DNA of 64,000 nucleotides from positions 62,001 through 126,000 of the forward strand of contig NZ_JACLAU010000003.1 of assembly GCF_014230305.1 (NCBI RefSeq), written 5' to 3'. Below the pieces are notes generated by a model that was given only the letters and a program-made list of their open reading frames with translations, did no database searches and was not told the origin of the DNA. Each line of letters begins with the position of its first letter. The first letter of the stretch is position 1. The translations under genes and the position numbers were made by a program. This document shows positions 7,319-17,436 of this stretch, piece after piece. This DNA comes from Novosphingobium aerophilum. Its GTDB lineage: Bacteria; Pseudomonadota; Alphaproteobacteria; Sphingomonadales; Sphingomonadaceae.

Positions 7319-9943
7319 ATGACCGGGGGAAAGCGCATCGTAGCCATCGGATCGGGGGGCGAAGCCTTGCCGACAGACGAAGACATGGGCCAGGCCGCCG
7401 CTTCGGCGGCCGACCAGGCCGACCAGGCGACGGCCGATTGGGACGAACCCGCCGCGGCCGCGCCGGGCGCCGGGCGCGGCCTGATCGCGCCCGTCCTGGC
7501 TTTGATCGCGGCCCTGGGCTGGACCGGGTTCTACCTGTGGGCCGAACAGGCCGCGCTCCGAACGGGCGTCACGCCGCATGACGCGATCCGTCTGGTGGTC
7601 GACTGGGCCGTGCCCCTGCTGCTGATCGGCGTCGGCTGGCTGCTCGTCCTGCGCACCAGTCGGCGCGAAGCCGCGCGGTTCGGCGATGCGGCGCGATTGC
7701 TCGCCGCCGAATCCAGCCAGCTCGAGGCCCGCCTGACGGTGGTCAATCGCGAGCTCAGCCTGGCCCGGGAATTCATCGCCGCCCAGGCCCGGGATCTCGA
7801 TTCGCTGGGCCGCATGGCTGCGGAACGGTTGTCGGAGCACGCCGGCCATCTGCAGGACCTGATCCGCGACAATGGCGCGCAGGTAGAAGCGATCGCCGGC
7901 GTTTCGACAACCGCGCTGGACAACATGGAGCGCCTGCGCGGCCAGCTTCCGGTCATCGCCAGTTCGACCAAGGATCTGGCCAACACGATCGGCCATGCCA
8001 GCAATGCGGCCCAGACCGCGCTGGATGACCTGATCGCCGGGTTCGATCGGCTGGGCGAGGCCAGCACCACCAACGCTTCGCGGGTCGACGGCCTGCATGA
8101 CCGGGTCGAGGCCTCGCTGGCGCTGTTCGATGCCCGGCTTGACCAGATCCAGACCTCGGTTTCGGCGCGGCTGGAAATGCTTGAGCATCGCGGCACCCAG
8201 CTCCGCGACCGCCTGAGTGCCGACGAAAGCGATGCGCTGGCCGCGCTCGAACGGCGCTCGACGCAGCTTGGCGACGAATTCACCCGCACCCGCACCCAGC
8301 TTGAGCAGCACGAGGCCGAGGCCCTGACCTCGCTGCGCGCCCGGCTCGCCGCGCTGCGCGATGAGGGCAATGCCCTGGCCCGGTCGCTGCGCGAAGGCGA
8401 AAGCAGCGCCCTCACCGCCCTGCTTGCCGCCAAGGACCGGGTCGAGCAGGAGATCGCCGGCGTGGTCGAACGGCTCGACCGGCTTGACCGCGAGGCGCTG
8501 GATGCTGCCACCCGGCGGATCCAGAAGCTGTCCGACGAAGCGCTGGAGTTCGACAAGCGGCTGGCCGAGCGCAACCGCTTGTTCGCCGACGAGATGGAAC
8601 AACGCCTCGCCCAGGCGCGCGAGCGGCATGATGCCGAAGCCGCCCGCCTGGCCGGGCTGTTCCGCCAGCTCGACGAGGACCTGGCCCAGCGCCTCGCCCG
8701 TCAGGGCACGGCCCAGCAGGAACTGGCCGACGCCGCCGCCGCGATCACCGCCCGGCTGGAAGCCCTGTCCGAACGAATCGCCGGCATCGCGGCCTATGGC
8801 AATCAGGCCGAGGAAACGCTGGGGACCAGCCTCGCCACACTCACCGAGCGCCTGGCCGGCAGCCGCGAGGCGCTGACCGGAACCGGGGGCACCATCGCCC
8901 AGCTCACCGACGGCGCCGTGCGCTTGCTGGAGCTGCTGCAGGCCAGCACCCGCCAGTCCGGACAAGACCTGCCCGCAGCCCTGGCCACCGGCGAGGCAGG
9001 CCTGCGCGAGTGGGAGGCGCGGGTCAGTGCCCTGCGCGAGGGCGTGGGCGCGGCGGAGGCCCAGGGCACAGCTCTCGCCCAGTCGGCCGAGAGCACCCGG
9101 CAAACGCTCAAGGCCACCATGACCGAGCTCGACAAGCTGCAGAAGTCATTGCTCACCAAGAGCCAGGACCATGGCGGCCGGATCGACCTGATCCGGGAAT
9201 CGCTGGCCGAGATCGGGGCGACCAGCGATGCCCTGGCCGAACGCGCCGCCGGCGAGCTGGCCGCCGCGATCGCCAGCCTGGAAACAGCCGCCCGGGCCGC
9301 AGTGGCGACGCTCTCCGACGAGACGTCCGGGGCTGTGACGGCCGTGGCGGAACGCCTGGGCGAGGAAAGCGCGGCAGCCATCGATCGGGCCATGCGACTG
9401 CGACTGGCCGAGGCGGTCGGCGTGCTGGAACAGGCGGCGAGCCATGCCGCCGGGGTCAGCCGCGAAGCCACGATCCAGTTGCGGGACCAGCTCGGCAAGG
9501 TCAACGAACTGACCGGCAACCTCGAACAGCGCATCGCCCGCGCCCGCGAACGCGCCGAGGAGCAGGTCGACAACGATTTCTCGCGCCGGGTCGCGCTGAT
9601 CACCGAATCGCTCAATTCCAACGCGATCGACGTGGCCAAGGCGCTGTCGACCGAGGTGACCGACACATCGTGGGCGGCCTATCTGAAGGGCGACCGCGGC
9701 GTCTTCACCCGTCGCGCCCTGCGCCTGCTCGACGCGACCGAGCAGCGCGAGATCGTCCGCCTCTATGAGGACGATCAGGAGTTCCGTGGCCACGTCAGCC
9801 GCTACATCCACGATTTCGAGGCGATGCTGCGCCAGTTGCTGTCGACCCGCGACGGGCATGCCCTGGGGGTGACGCTGCTGTCGTCCGACATGGGCAAGCT
9901 CTATGTCCTGCTGGCCCAGGCGATCGAGCGGCTGCGGACCTGA
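7319..9943 (+). CDS. Large membrane-anchored coiled-coil protein, TipN-like architecture
   Basis: An 874-residue protein. After an acidic cytoplasmic N-tail come two membrane helices (about residues 56-78 and 96-115), then roughly 600 residues of heptad-rich coiled coil full of Ala, Glu, Arg and Leu. It ends in a compact domain of about 110 residues (WAAYLKGDRGVFTRRALRLL, then YIHDFEAMLR and TLLSSDMGKLYVLLAQAIER). Size and layout match the Caulobacter birth-scar polarity factor TipN (888 aa, two N-terminal TM helices, long coiled coil). Sequence homology was not tested, and annotators often call such proteins ATPases although no Walker motif is visible. The ATG has no clear Shine-Dalgarno sequence. 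It lies 5 bases ahead of the lipoprotein gene and 70 bases from the divergent Hpt-like gene. Confidence 0.75.
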   Translation: MTGGKRIVAIGSGGEALPTDEDMGQAAASAADQADQATADWDEPAAAAPGAGRGLIAPVLALIAALGWTGFYLWAEQAALRTGVTPHDAIRLVVDWAVPLLLIGVGWLLVLRTSRREAARFGDAARLLAAESSQLEARLTVVNRELSLAREFIAAQARDLDSLGRMAAERLSEHAGHLQDLIRDNGAQVEAIAGVSTTALDNMERLRGQLPVIASSTKDLANTIGHASNAAQTALDDLIAGFDRLGEASTTNASRVDGLHDRVEASLALFDARLDQIQTSVSARLEMLEHRGTQLRDRLSADESDALAALERRSTQLGDEFTRTRTQLEQHEAEALTSLRARLAALRDEGNALARSLREGESSALTALLAAKDRVEQEIAGVVERLDRLDREALDAATRRIQKLSDEALEFDKRLAERNRLFADEMEQRLAQARERHDAEAARLAGLFRQLDEDLAQRLARQGTAQQELADAAAAITARLEALSERIAGIAAYGNQAEETLGTSLATLTERLAGSREALTGTGGTIAQLTDGAVRLLELLQASTRQSGQDLPAALATGEAGLREWEARVSALREGVGAAEAQGTALAQSAESTRQTLKATMTELDKLQKSLLTKSQDHGGRIDLIRESLAEIGATSDALAERAAGELAAAIASLETAARAAVATLSDETSGAVTAVAERLGEESAAAIDRAMRLRLAEAVGVLEQAASHAAGVSREATIQLRDQLGKVNELTGNLEQRIARARERAEEQVDNDFSRRVALITESLNSNAIDVAKALSTEVTDTSWAAYLKGDRGVFTRRALRLLDATEQREIVRLYEDDQEFRGHVSRYIHDFEAMLRQLLSTRDGHALGVTLLSSDMGKLYVLLAQAIERLRT

Positions 9944-9948
9944 AGGCC

Positions 9949-10875
9949 ATGGGTTGCGGATGGACAAGGCAAGCATCGTCGCCGGCTCTGGCCAGTCTCG
10001 CCTTGCTGATGTCGATGGTTCCGGCGGGATGCACCAAGGCTGATCAGACTCCAGCCCCTGAGCTGACTATCGTGCCATTTTCTGCAGTTCCGGCGGAAAG
10101 CCCGCTCACCTCGGGCTTCAGAATGGGCAAGCAACTCTTCCCCCAGCTCTCGAAGCGGTTGGGAGATCGTGAGCCGACGCTGTTCAGCATCCAGTTGCTG
10201 GAGAGCTACCAAGGATCCCGGATTCTGGTCGCAGCGGTCGATCCGACCGGCGGGGCATTCGCCCTGGTCCCGCTCGATCCCATCGCGCGAGGCAAAAGCC
10301 CCGTACCCGTGTGCTGGTTCAGCATCCGCTGGCCTGGTCCCGATGCCGCTCAATCGGTGGCGGGATTGAGCTGGACCGATCCTTGGTGGCCTGACCGCGA
10401 ATGCAAGGTTCGTCCCCAGTCCGAGAACACGTGGCAGAAGGACTCCGACGCGGCCGGGCACAAGGTCACGCGAAGGCTTGGAAAAGCCATCATTGTCACC
10501 ACCGGAAAGCACACCGATACCCGCTTCCCCCCCGACCTCAGGGCCGCTTTGCGCCTGGCGATGCAGCCGGGCGAACGACTGACCCGGATCGTTCCCCTCC
10601 CCGAAACCCGAGACGACAAGGCCATCGGCTGGACGTCCAGCGGTCGCACCCTGTTCGCTGTCGGTTTTGGCGGACAGCGGTCTTCTGCCCATATGTGCGT
10701 CATCTCAGCGCCAGCATGGTCCGACATTGTCAGGACCGATCAGGCTGTCCTGCAATCGCCCGAACAGGAATGCGATGCCGCACTCAAAGAGGCCGAAGCG
10801 GCGGACTTGAAGGCTCTGCTGGCTTCTCCTCCCCGGATCGAGGTTGTGCCTGTCCAGCCACAGCAGGGTTCTTAA
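9949..10875 (+). CDS. Predicted lipoprotein of unknown function
   Basis: A 308-residue protein with a lipoprotein signal: a hydrophobic stretch followed by VPAGC, Cys at about residue 28. The mature part is soluble, with several Trp and Cys residues (PVCWFSIRW, WTDPWWPDREC), and I recognise no domain. Its ATG is five bases after the stop of the coiled-coil gene, so it probably shares that transcript. This could mean an envelope protein acting with the coiled-coil protein, but only position suggests it. Codon use is somewhat less GC-biased than in its neighbours. Confidence 0.75.
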   Translation: MGCGWTRQASSPALASLALLMSMVPAGCTKADQTPAPELTIVPFSAVPAESPLTSGFRMGKQLFPQLSKRLGDREPTLFSIQLLESYQGSRILVAAVDPTGGAFALVPLDPIARGKSPVPVCWFSIRWPGPDAAQSVAGLSWTDPWWPDRECKVRPQSENTWQKDSDAAGHKVTRRLGKAIIVTTGKHTDTRFPPDLRAALRLAMQPGERLTRIVPLPETRDDKAIGWTSSGRTLFAVGFGGQRSSAHMCVISAPAWSDIVRTDQAVLQSPEQECDAALKEAEAADLKALLASPPRIEVVPVQPQQGS

Positions 10876-10893
10876 TTCAAGATCGCCAAAGCG

Positions 10894-10908
10894 CGGCAAG
10901 CCTTGCCG
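10894..10908. terminator. Weak hairpin between convergent genes
   Basis: A perfect 7-bp stem with a one-base loop lies between the stops at 10875 and 10920. No convincing T run follows on either strand, so termination is only suggested by position. Confidence 0.35.
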
Positions 10909-10919
10909 TGCCGCCTGGC

Positions 10920-11204
10920 TCAGGTCCGCGCCGGTCCGTGATAGAACCGGCTGACATCCAGATCCGCCGCCACGATCCAGCCGTTGACATAGTTCAGGTA
11001 GAACAGGGCGAACAGCACCAGCGAAACCACGGTGGCCCGCTTGGCCACGCGGGCGAAGGAGAAGTTGGCCGGGGCGCTCTCGGCCTGGCCGGCCACCTTG
11101 GCCTGCCCTTCCTCCTCGCCCGTCCTCACCCCGAAGGGCAGGACGAAGAAGGCGGACAGCACCCAGAACAGGCAATAGATCGCCAGGATCGACGTCCAGC
11201 GCAT
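10920..11204 (-). CDS. DUF1467 family small inner-membrane protein
   Basis: A 94-residue protein that begins MRWTSILAIYCLFWVLSAF, the typical opening of DUF1467 proteins of alphaproteobacteria. A second membrane helix follows near the C-terminus (VVSLVLFALFYLNYVNGWI), joined by a charged loop. The function is unknown. It is the last gene of the long nuo-birA-coaX-rnj operon, four bases after rnj, a position it also holds in related genomes to my knowledge. Confidence 0.88.
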   Translation of the reverse strand: MRWTSILAIYCLFWVLSAFFVLPFGVRTGEEEGQAKVAGQAESAPANFSFARVAKRATVVSLVLFALFYLNYVNGWIVAADLDVSRFYHGPART

Positions 11205-11208
11205 CGGC

Positions 11209-12843
11209 TCAGGCCTCCAGCAACATGACCTGAACCTGCGGCTTCTTGCCGCACCAGCGGGTTGCGGCGCGCCGGGCGGCAAGCCGGGCCGCCTCGATCC
11301 GCCCTTCGCGGTCCTTGCGGGCGCCACCCCTCAGCGCACCCAGCGCCTTCTTCACGTCCTCCGCCGCCTCGGCGCAGAAATCCGCGTAGTCCTCTTCCAG
11401 CGGCAGGCCAACGCCCGCCACCTCGACCTGGCCGCGCCCGTCGAGCGCCACCACCACCAGCCCGTTGAAGGCCAGACGGCGGCGCATGACGATGCCCGGC
11501 CCATCGGCCGGTGCGATGATATCGCCGTCCAGCACCAGCCGACCGGCCCGGACCTCGCCAAACTTGCCCGGCTTGCCCGGGGCCAGGCGGACGAGGTCGC
11601 CGTTCTTCTGCACCACCTGCCGGGGAATGCCCGCCTGCTTGCCGAGCCGGGCCTGCTCGCTCATGTGGCGCATCTCACCGTGGACGGGCACCAGGATCTG
11701 CGGGCGGATCCAGCCATAGAGCGCCAGCAGCTCGGGCCGCCCCGGATGGCCTGAGACGTGGATCGGGCTCTGCCGGTCGGTGATGATCGTCACCCCGTCG
11801 GCCGCGAGCCTGTTCTGGATGCGGCCGATGGCGATCTCGTTGCCCGGGATCTGCCGGCTGGAGAACAGGACCACGTCCCCCCGCTCCAGCGCGATATCGT
11901 GGTGCCCCTCGGCAATCCGCGCCAGAGCCGCGCGCGGTTCGCCCTGGCCGCCGGTGGCAACGATCAGCACGTCACCGCGAGGCAGGTTCATCGCGGTGTC
12001 GGCATCGACCAGATCGGGAAACCCCTTCAGGTAGCCGCTCGCCTGGGCCGCGCCGATGATCCGGTCCAGCGAGCGCCCGGCCACGCACAGCCGCCGCCCG
12101 GTCGCCTCGGCCACGTCGGCCAGGGTCTGCAGCCGCGCGACGTTGGACGCGAAAGTGGTGACCAGCACGCGCTTGCCGGCGTGCTTCTCCACCTCGGCCA
12201 GCAGCCCGCGACGAACCTCGCCTTCGGACCCGGAACCCTCGGGATTGAACACGTTGGTCGAATCGCAGACCAGTGCCAGCACGCCCTCGTCACCGATCGC
12301 GGTCAGTTCCGCGGTGGTGGCGGGCACGCCGATCTGGGGCTCATCATCCAGCTTCCAGTCGCCGGTGTGGAAGATCTTGCCGTAAGGCGTGTCGATCAGC
12401 AGCGCGTTGCCCTCGGCGATCGAGTGGGCCAGCGGAACATAGCGGATGCCGAACGGCCCCAGCTCGAACCGGTCAAGATGGTCGATCACGTTCAGCGTGA
12501 CCCGATTGGCGATGCCGGCCTCGTCCAGCTTGGCGCGGACCAGCCGGGCGGTGAACGGCGTGGCATACAGCGGAACGCCCAGATCCTCGGCGAAATAGGG
12601 CACGGCACCGATATGGTCCTCGTGCGCATGAGTCAGGACCACGCCGATCAGATTGTCGCGTTCCCGCTCGATGAAATCGAGATCGGCGAAGACCAGATCG
12701 ACGCCGGGATACTCGTTGCCGCTGAAGGTCATCCCCAGATCGACCATCAGCCACTTGCCGTCACACCCATAGAGGTTGACGTTCATGCCGATTTCGCCCG
12801 AGCCACCGAGCGCGCAGAACAGCAGTTCCTTGCCGGGGGTCAC
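11209..12843 (-). CDS. rnj: Ribonuclease J
   Basis: Metallo-beta-lactamase/beta-CASP nuclease (544 residues) with endo- and 5'-3' exoribonuclease activity in mRNA decay and rRNA processing. The zinc-binding signature is [10 protein letters not shown], after the N-terminal GGSGEIGMN block. The beta-CASP region includes [18 protein letters not shown] and PVHGEMRHM. The GTG at 12843 overlaps the coaX stop as GTGA, which fixes the start better than the longer open frame. It is present alongside RNase E in the same window, the usual alphaproteobacterial combination. Confidence 0.95.
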   Translation of the reverse strand: MTPGKELLFCALGGSGEIGMNVNLYGCDGKWLMVDLGMTFSGNEYPGVDLVFADLDFIERERDNLIGVVLTHAHEDHIGAVPYFAEDLGVPLYATPFTARLVRAKLDEAGIANRVTLNVIDHLDRFELGPFGIRYVPLAHSIAEGNALLIDTPYGKIFHTGDWKLDDEPQIGVPATTAELTAIGDEGVLALVCDSTNVFNPEGSGSEGEVRRGLLAEVEKHAGKRVLVTTFASNVARLQTLADVAEATGRRLCVAGRSLDRIIGAAQASGYLKGFPDLVDADTAMNLPRGDVLIVATGGQGEPRAALARIAEGHHDIALERGDVVLFSSRQIPGNEIAIGRIQNRLAADGVTIITDRQSPIHVSGHPGRPELLALYGWIRPQILVPVHGEMRHMSEQARLGKQAGIPRQVVQKNGDLVRLAPGKPGKFGEVRAGRLVLDGDIIAPADGPGIVMRRRLAFNGLVVVALDGRGQVEVAGVGLPLEEDYADFCAEAAEDVKKALGALRGGARKDREGRIEAARLAARRAATRWCGKKPQVQVMLLEA

Positions 12844-13619
12844 TGGGCGTTCGCCCTTTCGGCCAGGAGGGCCAGACCGTCGAGCGTCAGATCGGGATCG
12901 ACCGCGTCGAAGATCGTGGTGTGCTTGTCGAACAGGACGGCGAGCCCCCCCGTGGCGATGACCTTGGCCGGGCGGCCCACTTCCCGTTTCATCCGCTCGA
13001 TCAATCCTTCCATCATCGCGACATAGCCCCAGAAGACCCCGATCAACATCTGGTCTTCGGTGTTGGTGCCGATCACGCTGGTCGATCGCGGCGCCTCGAT
13101 CGCAATGCGCGGCAGCTTGGCGGTGTTCCCGACCAGCGCATCGAGCGACAGGTTGATCCCGGGGGCGATGATCCCGCCCTTGTAGGCCCCGTTGAAGTCC
13201 ACCACGTCGAAGGTGGTTGCCGTGCCGAAGTCCACGATCACCAGATCGCCGCTGTAACGCGCATGAGCAGCCACGGCATTGACCGCGCGATCGGCGCCAA
13301 GCGAGCGCGGCTGGTCGACGTCGATCGCCATGCCATAGTCCGCTGCGCCCTCGCCCGCCACCAGCGGGGTGACGCCGAAGTACTTGTCGGCCAGGACCTT
13401 GATGTTGTGCAGCGCCCGCGGAACCACCGTGGACACGATGATCTGATCGATCGCGCTGCGCTCGATCCCTTCCAGCACCAGCAGTTGCGAGAGCCACACC
13501 GCATATTCGTCACCGGTGCGCCGGGGATCGGTGGCGATGCGCCAGCGCGCGCGGATCTTGCGGCCTTCGAACAGCGCGAAGACCACGTTGGTGTTGCCGA
13601 GATCGATGGCGAGCAGCAT
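12840..13619 (-). CDS. coaX: Type III pantothenate kinase
   Basis: Phosphorylates pantothenate in the first step of coenzyme A synthesis (259 residues). It belongs to the ASKHA superfamily: the phosphate loop is [19 protein letters not shown] at the N-terminus, followed by the [11 protein letters not shown] block, the GGIIAPG motif, and ATGGLA near the end. The ATG is at 13619. It sits 12 bases after birA and overlaps rnj by four bases. Clustering with birA is common, as both enzymes serve acyl-carrier or cofactor metabolism. Confidence 0.96.
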   Translation of the reverse strand: MLLAIDLGNTNVVFALFEGRKIRARWRIATDPRRTGDEYAVWLSQLLVLEGIERSAIDQIIVSTVVPRALHNIKVLADKYFGVTPLVAGEGAADYGMAIDVDQPRSLGADRAVNAVAAHARYSGDLVIVDFGTATTFDVVDFNGAYKGGIIAPGINLSLDALVGNTAKLPRIAIEAPRSTSVIGTNTEDQMLIGVFWGYVAMMEGLIERMKREVGRPAKVIATGGLAVLFDKHTTIFDAVDPDLTLDGLALLAERANAQ

Positions 13620-13631
13620 CGTGGGGTCCTG

Positions 13632-14390
13632 TCAGTCTGAAGCGGCGAGCCGGACTTCGCCGGCGTGGATCGTGCGCGTCGTGCCGTCGCCAAGGCGCAA
13701 GCGCAAGGCCCCATCGCCATCCAGCCCGGCGAAGCTGCCCGCAAGGGCCGGCTCCCCCGGTTCACCGACCAGCAGCGGGGTCCCGACGGGATGGGCGGCG
13801 GCGAGCCAGCGGGCGATCACCGGATCCAGGCCATAATCCCGCCACCGGGCCAGATCGGTGGCGAAGGACCGTGCCAGATCGGCGGCGAAGGTGTCCCGGT
13901 CGGGCGCCGGGCCGAAGGCGGACAGGGCCACGGTCTCGCGGCCCTCCACCCCGGGCGCCACGGCGAGATTGACGCCGATGCCGATCACCACCGCGTCCCC
14001 GCTGCGCTCCAGCAGGATCCCGGCCAGCTTGGCCGGGCCGATCAGCAGATCGTTGGGCCATTTGAGCTGAGCCTGCACCGGCGCCGGCAGCCGCGGTGCG
14101 ACCACCTCCAGCAGGGCCAGACCGGCGACCAGCGCCAGGGTGTGCAGCGGCGGATCGGTCGGGCGGACACGGACCAGGGTCGAGCCCATGAAATTGCCGT
14201 AGCCATCGCTCCAGGCCCGGCCCTGCCGCCCGCGCCCGGCGGTCTGCCGGTCGGCCACCAGCCAGGCCCCCTCCGGTAGCACATCGCCCGCCGCCAGGCG
14301 GGCCAGCAGGTCGGCATTGGTGGAGCCGGTCTCGCCGACCGTCTCGACCCCGGCAGCCGCACGGCCGCTCGGGGCGAACGGATCAGGCAA
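13632..14390 (-). CDS. birA: Biotin--[acetyl-CoA-carboxylase] ligase
   Basis: Attaches biotin to the carboxyl carrier protein (252 residues). The biotin/ATP site GRGRQGRAW, the KWPNDLL motif and GIGVNLA are all present. There is no N-terminal winged helix, so it is the non-regulatory class of BirA. The start is a TTG at 14390 that overlaps the end of nuoN by eight bases. The downstream partner coaX follows after 12 bases. Confidence 0.94.
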   Translation of the reverse strand: MPDPFAPSGRAAAGVETVGETGSTNADLLARLAAGDVLPEGAWLVADRQTAGRGRQGRAWSDGYGNFMGSTLVRVRPTDPPLHTLALVAGLALLEVVAPRLPAPVQAQLKWPNDLLIGPAKLAGILLERSGDAVVIGIGVNLAVAPGVEGRETVALSAFGPAPDRDTFAADLARSFATDLARWRDYGLDPVIARWLAAAHPVGTPLLVGEPGEPALAGSFAGLDGDGALRLRLGDGTTRTIHAGEVRLAASD

Positions 14391-15846
14391 AGTGGTACAG
14401 CGCCGCGGCGGCGTGGCCGGTCAATCCGCCCAGCCACTTGGTCAGCAGGTAACCCAGGGGCGAAAGGAACAGGCTGGTGCCGATCAGCAGCGCACTGTGC
14501 ACCAGCTCGCTCTCGCGGCCCACCTTCCCGGCAGGCTCGTCGAAGAACATGACCTTGACGACCTTGAGGTAGTAGAACGCGCCGATCACCGAGGCGGCGA
14601 TACCAATCGTGGCCAGCGGCATGAAGCCAGCATCGACCGCAGCCTGGAACACGACGAACTTGCCCCAGAAGCCGAACATGGGGGGGACCCCGGCCAGGCT
14701 GAACATCAGGACCAGCATGACCCACGCGAGCAGGCGATTGGTGGTCGAAAGACCCGCCATGTCGGCAAGGTCCTCGACCGGTGCACCATTGTGGTCACGC
14801 AGCGCCAGCACCACGACGAAGCTGCCCACCGTCATCGCGACATAGATCGCCAGATAGGTCAGCATCGCCGCCGAGCCCTGCGGGGTGGCGATGGCCAGGC
14901 CGATCAGGATGAAGCCGACATTGTTGATCGACGAATAGGCGAGCAGGCGCTTGATATTGCGCTGCCCGATCGCGCCGAGGGCACCGATCACGATCGAGGC
15001 CACGGCCGCGAAGATCACGATCTGCTGCCAGGCTCCCGCTGCGCTGCCGAAGGCGACGATCGCCACCCGCATCAGCATGCCCATCGCGCCGACCTTGGGG
15101 GCCGTGGCGAAGAACAGGGTCACCGGGGTCGGTGCGCCCTCGTAAACGTCGGGCGTCCACATGTGGAAGGGCACCGCGGCGATCTTGAAGGCGATCCCGG
15201 CCAGGACGAAGACGATCCCGAACACCATGCCGGTGTTCAGCCCGCCACCCAGCGCAGCATGGACGCCGGCAAAGCTGGTCGTGCCGGTGAAGCCGTAGGT
15301 CAGGCTGATCCCGAACAGCAGGATGCCGCTGGCGAGCGCGCCCAGCACGAAGTACTTGAGCCCCGCCTCGGCCGAGCGGTCGTCGCTGCGCAGGAAGGCG
15401 GCGAGGACGTAGCTGGCCAGCGAGTTCATCTCGAGCCCGATGTACAGCGTCAGGAAGTCCCCGGCCGAGACCATCATCCCGGTGCCGACCGCGGCGAACA
15501 GCACCAGCACCGGATACTCGGCGCGCATGGCCCGGACCCGATCGAAGAAGCTGGGGGCGACCACCAGGGCGACAGCGGCGGAACCGTAGATCAGCAGCTT
15601 GGCAAAGCTGGCGAAGGCATCGGCGCGCATCTGCCCACCGAACGCCGCGGTCTCCGGGCCCATGGCGCCATTGCACAGCGCCGGGGCGACCAGCGCCATC
15701 GCGGCGACCAGTGCGGCGACCGCGGCGATCGAGATGGCCCGCGCGGCCTTGTCCCCCGCCCAGGCGGCGACGAGCAACAGGATCAGCCCGGCGACGGACA
15801 GAGTTTCTTCAGGCGCGATAAGGCGCAGCGACTGCGACCAGTCCAT
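14383..15846 (-). CDS. nuoN: NADH dehydrogenase I subunit N (antiporter-like)
   Basis: Proton-translocating membrane-arm subunit of complex I (487 residues, about 14 helices). The antiporter core is recognisable, including MWTPDVYEGAPTPVTLF and LAYSSINNVGFILIGLA. The ATG at 15846 and the nuoM stop share bases as TGATG, so translation is coupled. The open frame runs further upstream, but only because it overlaps nuoM in another frame. Confidence 0.97.
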   Translation of the reverse strand: MDWSQSLRLIAPEETLSVAGLILLLVAAWAGDKAARAISIAAVAALVAAMALVAPALCNGAMGPETAAFGGQMRADAFASFAKLLIYGSAAVALVVAPSFFDRVRAMRAEYPVLVLFAAVGTGMMVSAGDFLTLYIGLEMNSLASYVLAAFLRSDDRSAEAGLKYFVLGALASGILLFGISLTYGFTGTTSFAGVHAALGGGLNTGMVFGIVFVLAGIAFKIAAVPFHMWTPDVYEGAPTPVTLFFATAPKVGAMGMLMRVAIVAFGSAAGAWQQIVIFAAVASIVIGALGAIGQRNIKRLLAYSSINNVGFILIGLAIATPQGSAAMLTYLAIYVAMTVGSFVVVLALRDHNGAPVEDLADMAGLSTTNRLLAWVMLVLMFSLAGVPPMFGFWGKFVVFQAAVDAGFMPLATIGIAASVIGAFYYLKVVKVMFFDEPAGKVGRESELVHSALLIGTSLFLSPLGYLLTKWLGGLTGHAAAALYHFA

Positions 15847-17405
15847 CAGTGAGCCCCCTCGGGCGCGGCGCCATGCTCGGCATGGGCGGCCCCGTGTTCT
15901 TCGGCGTGTACAACGGGTTTGCCGGGCGTGACTTTCGCATCGCCAGCCGGCTTGGCCCGGGCGACGCGCGCGTCCAGCGCGGCGATGTCGGCGCGCATCG
16001 GCGCCAGGAAGCTTTCGGGATAGACCCCCATCCACAGCACCGCGAGAGCGAGCGGGACAACCATGGCCAGCTCACGCGGGGTCAGGTCGGTCATGGCGGC
16101 CGCATCGGCGTGCTTCTGGTCCCCGAAGGCCACGCGGCGATAGAGGTAAAGCATATAGGCCGCGCCCAGGATGATGCCCGTGGTGCAGACCAGCGCCACC
16201 CAGCTCGACACCTGGTAGATCCCGCCGAGCGAGAGGAACTCGCCCACGAAACCGCTGGTCCCGGGAAGGCCGATCGAGGCCATGGTGAACAGCAGGAAGA
16301 ACAGGGCATAGCGCGGCATGTTGATCGACAGGCCGCCATAGCGGTCGATCTCGCGGGTGTGCAGCCGGTCGTAGATGATACCCACGCAGAGGAATAGCGC
16401 GCCGGAGACCAGCCCGTGGCTGAGCATCACGATCATCGAGCCTTCCAGGCCCTGCACGTTGAAGGCAAACAGGCCGATGGTCACGATCGCCATGTGCGCG
16501 ACCGACGAATAGGCGATCAGCTTCTTCATGTCGTGCTGGACCAGCGCGATCAGCGAGGTGACCACCACCGCGATCATCGACAGCGCGAAGACCAGTCCCG
16601 AAAACTGCGCCGAGGCTTCGGGGAACATCGGCAGCGAGAAGCGGATGAAGCCGTAGCCGCCCATCTTCAGCAGCACGCCGGCCAGGATCACCGACCCGGC
16701 GGTCGGCGCCTGGACGTGCGCATCGGGCAGCCAGGTGTGGACCGGCCACATCGGCATCTTCACCGCGAAGCTGGCAAAGAACGCGAGGAACAGCCAGGTC
16801 TGCGCGGCGGGCGCGAAGTCATAGGCCATCAGCGTCGGGATGTCGGTCGTCCCGGCCTCATGCGCCATCCACAGCATCGCGATCAGCATCAGCACCGATC
16901 CGAGCAGGGTGTAGAGGAAGAACTTGTAGCTGGCGTAGATCCGGTCCTGCCCGCCCCAGATGCCGATGATCAGGTACATCGGGATCAGGCCGGCCTCGAA
17001 CATGATGTAGAACAGGTAGAGGTCCTGGGCCGCGAAGACGCCGATCATCAGCGTCTCCATCAGCAGGAAGGCGGCATAGTATTCGCCGACCCGCTTGGTC
17101 ACCGCTTCCCAACTGGCGCCGATGCAGATCGGCATCAGGAAGACCGAGAGCAGGATCAGCAGCAGGGCGATCCCGTCGATCCCGAGCGCCCAGGAGAACC
17201 CGGCGAACAGTGGCACATGCTCGACGAACTGCCACTGCGGCCCGCCGATCTGGAACTGCGCCCAGAGCACGGCACCCAGCGCCAGATCGATCAGCGTCGC
17301 AACCAGCGCGATCTGCCGCGCAGCCTTGTCGCCGGAGACGAGGCAGCCAACCGCACCGGCCAGCGGCACGAGCAGCATCAGCGTGAGGATGGGAAACCCG
17401 GACAT
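15846..17405 (-). CDS. nuoM: NADH dehydrogenase I subunit M (antiporter-like)
   Basis: Second antiporter-like proton channel of complex I (519 residues). Conserved features include [38 protein letters not shown] and [17 protein letters not shown], which carry the Lys/Glu residues of the proton path. It ends in a His/Ala-rich tail ([20 protein letters not shown]) not needed for the fold. The ATG at 17405 is 31 bases after nuoL. Confidence 0.97.
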   Translation of the reverse strand: MSGFPILTLMLLVPLAGAVGCLVSGDKAARQIALVATLIDLALGAVLWAQFQIGGPQWQFVEHVPLFAGFSWALGIDGIALLLILLSVFLMPICIGASWEAVTKRVGEYYAAFLLMETLMIGVFAAQDLYLFYIMFEAGLIPMYLIIGIWGGQDRIYASYKFFLYTLLGSVLMLIAMLWMAHEAGTTDIPTLMAYDFAPAAQTWLFLAFFASFAVKMPMWPVHTWLPDAHVQAPTAGSVILAGVLLKMGGYGFIRFSLPMFPEASAQFSGLVFALSMIAVVVTSLIALVQHDMKKLIAYSSVAHMAIVTIGLFAFNVQGLEGSMIVMLSHGLVSGALFLCVGIIYDRLHTREIDRYGGLSINMPRYALFFLLFTMASIGLPGTSGFVGEFLSLGGIYQVSSWVALVCTTGIILGAAYMLYLYRRVAFGDQKHADAAAMTDLTPRELAMVVPLALAVLWMGVYPESFLAPMRADIAALDARVARAKPAGDAKVTPGKPVVHAEEHGAAHAEHGAAPEGAH

Positions 17406-17436
17406 TACTTTCTACCCCCGCTCATGGCCGCGCGCA

